The notes under the pieces: model-generated
Told to the model about the DNA's origin: nothing
The model's database searches: none
Seen by the model: only the letters and a program-made list of their open reading frames with translations
Source: Pseudomonadota bacterium
GTDB lineage: Bacteria > Pseudomonadota > Gammaproteobacteria > Burkholderiales > Burkholderiaceae_C
Reading direction: 5' to 3'
Assembly (NCBI GenBank): GCA_029779845.1
Contig: JAKOZT010000122.1
Coordinates: forward strand, 1 to 63,613
Length of the DNA stretch: 63,613 nt
Program-made: the position numbers and the translations under genes
In this document: piece after piece, positions 60,251-63,613 of the stretch
How positions within the stretch are numbered: position 1 is the first letter of the stretch
How the letters are laid out: the number at the start of each line of letters is the position of its first letter

Positions 60251-63200
60251 GCGCGGCGCATCCGCAGCGGCAGCCGTCGCGCTTCAACATCTCGCGCTGG
60301 GCGCTCGACCATCCGGCGCTGACGCGCTACCTGCTGGTCGTGCTGCTGGTGCTCGGCGTCGGCGCGTATTTCCAGCTCGGGCAGGACGAAGACCCGCCCT
60401 TCACCTTCCGCGCGATGGCGATGCGCGTGTTCTGGCCCGGCGCCACCGCGCAGCAGGTGGCCGACCAGGTGACCGACAAGCTCGAGCGCACGCTGCAGGA
60501 AGTGCCCTACGCCGACAAGATCCGCAGCTATTCCAAGCCGGGCGAGGCGCTGATCATCTTCCAGGTGAAGGACAACTCGCCGCCGCGCGAGATGGCGCAG
60601 ATCTGGTACACGGTGCGCAAGAAGATCGGCGACATGCGCGCCACGCTGCCGGCCGGCGTGATCGGGCCGTACTTCAACGACGAGTTCGGCGACGTCTACG
60701 GCTCGATCTACGCGCTCTCGGCCGACGGCTTCAGCTACCAGCAGTTGAAGGACCAGGCCGACTTCGTGCGCCAGCGGCTGCTGAAGGTGAAGCACGTCAG
60801 CAAGGTGCAGATCTTCGGCGCGCAGGACGAGAAGGTGTTCGTCGAGATCCCGCAGAAGCGCCTCGCGCAGCTCGGGCTGGACTTCAACCAGGTGATCGCG
60901 CAGATCGGCCAGCAGAACGCGGTGGAGTCGGCCGGCACGATCAACGCGCCGACCGACTACCTGCAGGTGCGCGTGGGCGGGCAGTTCAGCACCGTCGAGG
61001 AGCTGGAGCGCTTTCCGATCCGCGCCAACGGCGCGAGCTTCCGGCTCGGCGACATCGCGCAGATCCGGCGCGGCTACGTCGACCCGCCGCAGGTCAAGGT
61101 GCGGCACCAAGGCAAGGAGGTGATCGCGCTGGGCATCTCGATGGCCAAGGGCGGCGACATCATCGAGATGGGCCACGCGCTGCACGCCGCCACCGAGGCG
61201 ATCCGCGCCGAGCTGCCGGTGGGCATCGAGCTGCAGCAGTTCCAGGACCAGTCGACGGTGGTGTCGCGCTCGGTCGGCGAGTTCGTGCGCGTGCTGATCG
61301 AGGCGGTGGTGATCGTGCTGGCGGTCAGCTTCGTCAGCCTGGGGCTGCACTACAAGCCGCGCTTCCGGCTCGACTGGCGCCCCGGCCTGGTGGTGGCGAT
61401 CACCATCCCGCTGGTGCTGTCCATCACCTTCGTGGTGATGTACTACTGGGGCGTGGGCCTGCACAAGATCTCGCTGGGCTCGCTGATCGTCGCGCTCGGC
61501 CTGCTGGTGGACGACGCGATCATCGCCGTCGAGATGATGGTTCGAAAGCTCGAGGAGGGCTACGACAAGCTGCGCGCCGCCACCTTCGCCTACGAGGCCA
61601 CCGCGATGCCGATGCTCACCGGCACGCTGATCACCGCGGTGGGCTTCCTGCCGATCGGGCTGGCCAAGTCGACGGTGGGCGAATACACCTTCGCGATCTT
61701 CGCCGTCACCGCGGCGGCGCTGCTGATCTCGTGGTGCGTGTCGGTCTACTTCGTGCCCTACCTCGGCACGCTGCTGCTCAAGGCCAAGCCGCACACCGAT
61801 TCCGACGAGCCGCACGAATTGTTCGACACGCCCTTCTACACGCGCTTTCGCGCGCTGGTGAACTGGTGCGTGCGGCACCGCTGGATCACGATCGGCCTGA
61901 CGATCGCGACGCTGGTGCTGGGCGTGGCCGGCATGAGCCGGGTGCAGAACCAGTTCTTCCCCGATTCGAGCCGGCTCGAACTGTTGATCGACCTCTGGTA
62001 TCCGGAAGGCACCGCGTATGCCGCCAACGAGGAAGTCACCCAGCGCGTCGAGGCGCGCGTGATGCAGCTGGCCGGCGTGGCGCACGTCACCACCTGGGTC
62101 GGCAGCGGCGCCGAGCGCTTCGCACTGGTGCTCGATCAGATCTTCCCGCAGAGCAACGTCAGCCAGCTGATCGTGCTGGCCACCGACCTGGCGGCGCGCG
62201 AGAAGCTGCGCCGCGAGTTGCCGGCATTGCTGGCCAGCGAATTCCCCGAGGCGCGCGCACGCGCCAAGCTGCTGCCGAACGGCCCGCCGGTGCCGTACCC
62301 GGTGCAGTTCCGCGTCGTCGGGCCCGATCCGGCGAAGGTGCGCGCGTATGCCGACGAGGTCAAGGCGATCATGCGCGCCAACCCGAACATGCGCGGGGTC
62401 AACGACAACTGGAACGAGGCGGTCAAGGTGCTGCGCCTCGAAATCGACCAGGACAAGGCGCGCGCACTCGGCGTTTCGAGCCAGGCGATCGCGCAGGCGG
62501 CGCGGGTCTTCAACAGCGGCAGCACGATCGGCCAGTACCGCGAGGGCGACAAGCTGATCGACATCGTGCTGCGCCAGCCGCTCGCGGAGCGCGACACCAT
62601 CACCGCGCTGGCCAACGGCTACGTGCCCTCGGCCAGCGGCCGCAGCATCCCGCTCGGCCAGATCGCCAAGGCCTCGTTCACCTGGGAGCCCGGCGTGCTG
62701 TGGCGCGAGGGGCGCGACTACGCCGCCACCGTGCAGGGCGACATCGTCGAGGGCCTGCAGGGCGCGACGGTCACCGCGCAGCTCGATCCGCTGTTCAAGC
62801 CGATCCGCGCGAAGATGCTGCCCGGCTACCGCATCGAGGTGGCCGGCGCGGTGGAAGAGAGCAGCAAGGGCCAGGGCTCGATCGCCGCCGGCGCGCCGCT
62901 GATGCTGTTCATCATGTTCACGCTCCTGATGCTGCAGCTGCACAGCTTCAGCCGCGCGGTGCTGGTGTTCCTGACCGGGCCGCTGGGCATCGCCGGCGTG
63001 GCGGCGGCGCTGCTGCTGCTGGACCGGCCGTTCGGCTTCGTCGCGCTGCTCGGCGTGATCGCGCTGATCGGCATGATCATGCGCAACTCGGTGATCCTGA
63101 TCGACCAGATCGAACACGACCGCGAGCGCGGCGTCGCCACCTGGGACGCCATCGTCGAGGCCGCGGTGCGGCGCTTCCGCCCGATCATCCTGACCGCCGC

Positions 63201-63384
63201 GGCGGCGGTGCTGGCGATGATCCCGCTGTCGCGCAGCGTGTTCTGGGGGCCGATGGCGGTGGCGATCATGGGCGGGCTGATCGTCGCCACCGCCTTGACG
63301 CTGCTGGCGCTGCCGGCGATGTACGCGGCCTGGTTCCGCGTCAAACCGGCGCGGGAGGAACGGCGCGCCGCCGCATCCCGCTAA
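60247..63384 (+). CDS. RND-family efflux transporter permease
   Basis: 1045 residues from GTG 60247, which overlaps the adaptor stop (GTGA). First membrane helix at about residues 28-46; QDEDPPFTFRAMAMRVFWPG opens the porter domain. The transmembrane Asp pair of the proton relay is visible in LIVALGLLVDDAIIAVEMM. The second half repeats the first (LLGVIALIGMIMRNSVILID). Twelve helices are expected. Proton-driven export of hydrophobic compounds; the QDEDPPF type is the less-studied VexF/HAE-2-like branch. Its TAA is part of the next -10 box. Confidence 0.94.
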   Translation: MSAAHPQRQPSRFNISRWALDHPALTRYLLVVLLVLGVGAYFQLGQDEDPPFTFRAMAMRVFWPGATAQQVADQVTDKLERTLQEVPYADKIRSYSKPGEALIIFQVKDNSPPREMAQIWYTVRKKIGDMRATLPAGVIGPYFNDEFGDVYGSIYALSADGFSYQQLKDQADFVRQRLLKVKHVSKVQIFGAQDEKVFVEIPQKRLAQLGLDFNQVIAQIGQQNAVESAGTINAPTDYLQVRVGGQFSTVEELERFPIRANGASFRLGDIAQIRRGYVDPPQVKVRHQGKEVIALGISMAKGGDIIEMGHALHAATEAIRAELPVGIELQQFQDQSTVVSRSVGEFVRVLIEAVVIVLAVSFVSLGLHYKPRFRLDWRPGLVVAITIPLVLSITFVVMYYWGVGLHKISLGSLIVALGLLVDDAIIAVEMMVRKLEEGYDKLRAATFAYEATAMPMLTGTLITAVGFLPIGLAKSTVGEYTFAIFAVTAAALLISWCVSVYFVPYLGTLLLKAKPHTDSDEPHELFDTPFYTRFRALVNWCVRHRWITIGLTIATLVLGVAGMSRVQNQFFPDSSRLELLIDLWYPEGTAYAANEEVTQRVEARVMQLAGVAHVTTWVGSGAERFALVLDQIFPQSNVSQLIVLATDLAAREKLRRELPALLASEFPEARARAKLLPNGPPVPYPVQFRVVGPDPAKVRAYADEVKAIMRANPNMRGVNDNWNEAVKVLRLEIDQDKARALGVSSQAIAQAARVFNSGSTIGQYREGDKLIDIVLRQPLAERDTITALANGYVPSASGRSIPLGQIAKASFTWEPGVLWREGRDYAATVQGDIVEGLQGATVTAQLDPLFKPIRAKMLPGYRIEVAGAVEESSKGQGSIAAGAPLMLFIMFTLLMLQLHSFSRAVLVFLTGPLGIAGVAAALLLLDRPFGFVALLGVIALIGMIMRNSVILIDQIEHDRERGVATWDAIVEAAVRRFRPIILTAAAAVLAMIPLSRSVFWGPMAVAIMGGLIVATALTLLALPAMYAAWFRVKPAREERRAAASR

Positions 63385-63387
63385 AAT
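63382..63387 (+). promoter_or_regulatory. -10 box (TAAAAT) of tRNA-Leu, overlapping the RND stop codon
   Basis: TAAAAT is 30 bp before the tRNA 5' end and contains the TAA stop of the RND gene. A GC-rich discriminator (CGCGGG) follows. The -35 region would lie inside the RND coding sequence and is not recognisable. Confidence 0.45.
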
Positions 63388-63417
63388 CGCGGGCTTGCCT
63401 TAGAGGCCGTTGCCCAT

Positions 63418-63504
63418 GCGCGGGTGGCGAAATTGGTAGACGCACCAGGTTTAGGTCCTGACGCCAGCGATGGTGTGGGGGTTCGAGTCCCCCCCCGCGC
63501 ACCA
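63418..63504 (+). tRNA. tRNA-Leu(UAG)
   Basis: 87 nt including CCA, with the long variable arm of a class II tRNA. Acceptor GCGCGGG pairs with CCCGCGC; anticodon loop TTTAGGT gives anticodon UAG; T-loop GTTCGAGTC. The anticodon stem reads CCAGG against CCTGA, leaving a C-A mismatch at its first pair (27-43). Reads CUA and other CUN codons, including those of the leuA leader peptide. Confidence 0.95.
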
Positions 63505-63533
63505 GACATTCAACCCTCCAGTCCGAGAACACC

Positions 63534-63613
63534 ATGTCCGTTCAAGTCGAAACCCTCGAGAAGCTCGAGCGCCGCATCACGCTGACCCTGCCCGCCGAGG
63601 TGATCCAGTCGGA
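63534..63613 (+). CDS. tig: Trigger factor, N-terminal fragment
   Basis: Only the first 26 codons are in the window. MSVQVETLEKLERRITLTLP matches the start of the ribosome-binding domain of trigger factor, the ribosome-associated chaperone and prolyl isomerase. A tRNA-Leu just upstream of tig is a common betaproteobacterial arrangement. Confidence 0.9.
   Translation, partial: MSVQVETLEKLERRITLTLPAEVIQS

Overview
This 63.6 kb window is a GC-rich (roughly two-thirds G+C), densely coding stretch of bacterial chromosome. It most resembles a betaproteobacterium of the order Burkholderiales, perhaps a Rubrivivax/Leptothrix-like lineage. That placement rests on the gene order thrS-infC-rpmI-rplT-pheS-pheT-ihfA-merR-tRNA-Pro, an ilvBHC-pssA-leuA block, an ECF sigma/DUF3619/DUF3106/RDD cluster and hpnCDE. 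It is inferred from gene content and was not checked by a search. I see no insertion sequence, prophage, CRISPR array or compositional island, and no gap over 300 bp without a gene. The largest gaps are 45962-46217 and 36268-36507, and both are divergent promoter regions.

Layout. 1-15311: the end of a branched-chain amino-acid-type ABC transporter (livMGF), then a long co-directional acyl-CoA catabolic block (bifunctional hydratase/dehydrogenase, thiolase, two acyl-CoA dehydrogenases, two SDRs, thioesterase, MDR reductase) with an exported M3 peptidase and an HI0933-type flavoprotein. 15317-20445: tex, a chemoreceptor, a patatin-like protein. 20446-28448: the thrS translation cluster, with a threonine-rich leader peptide and terminator ahead of thrS. 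28508-33774: an outer-membrane barrel, an MscS channel and a vanillate demethylase unit (vanR/vanAB) with two VanR-type operators. 33775-37047: a membrane pyrophosphatase fused to an OmpA-like domain, divergent from soluble ppa. 37137-43064: M16 peptidase, acyltransferase, nadE, glnB. 43065-45961: a leftward operon with overlapping or near-touching genes, sigma factor to LOG protein. 46218-54059: branched-chain amino-acid biosynthesis (ilvB, ilvH, ilvC, pssA, then a Leu-rich attenuator and two different 2-isopropylmalate synthases in tandem). 54189-63613: a PBP7-like peptidase, iclR, hpnCDE (squalene synthesis), an RND efflux pair, tRNA-Leu and the start of tig.

Most notable observations: (i) two ribosome-mediated attenuators, one Thr-rich before thrS and one Leu-rich before leuA, each with a terminator and a plausible antiterminator; (ii) two genes, ilvC and iclR, each broken by one in-frame Glu-to-stop change while the rest of the reading frame stays intact; (iii) a LivF Walker A Lys-to-Arg change matched by a decayed LivG signature, predicting one degenerate ATP site; (iv) the pyrophosphatase-OmpA fusion; (v) a sigma-factor operon whose first gene has a TTG start and a ribosome-binding site inside a perfect hairpin.
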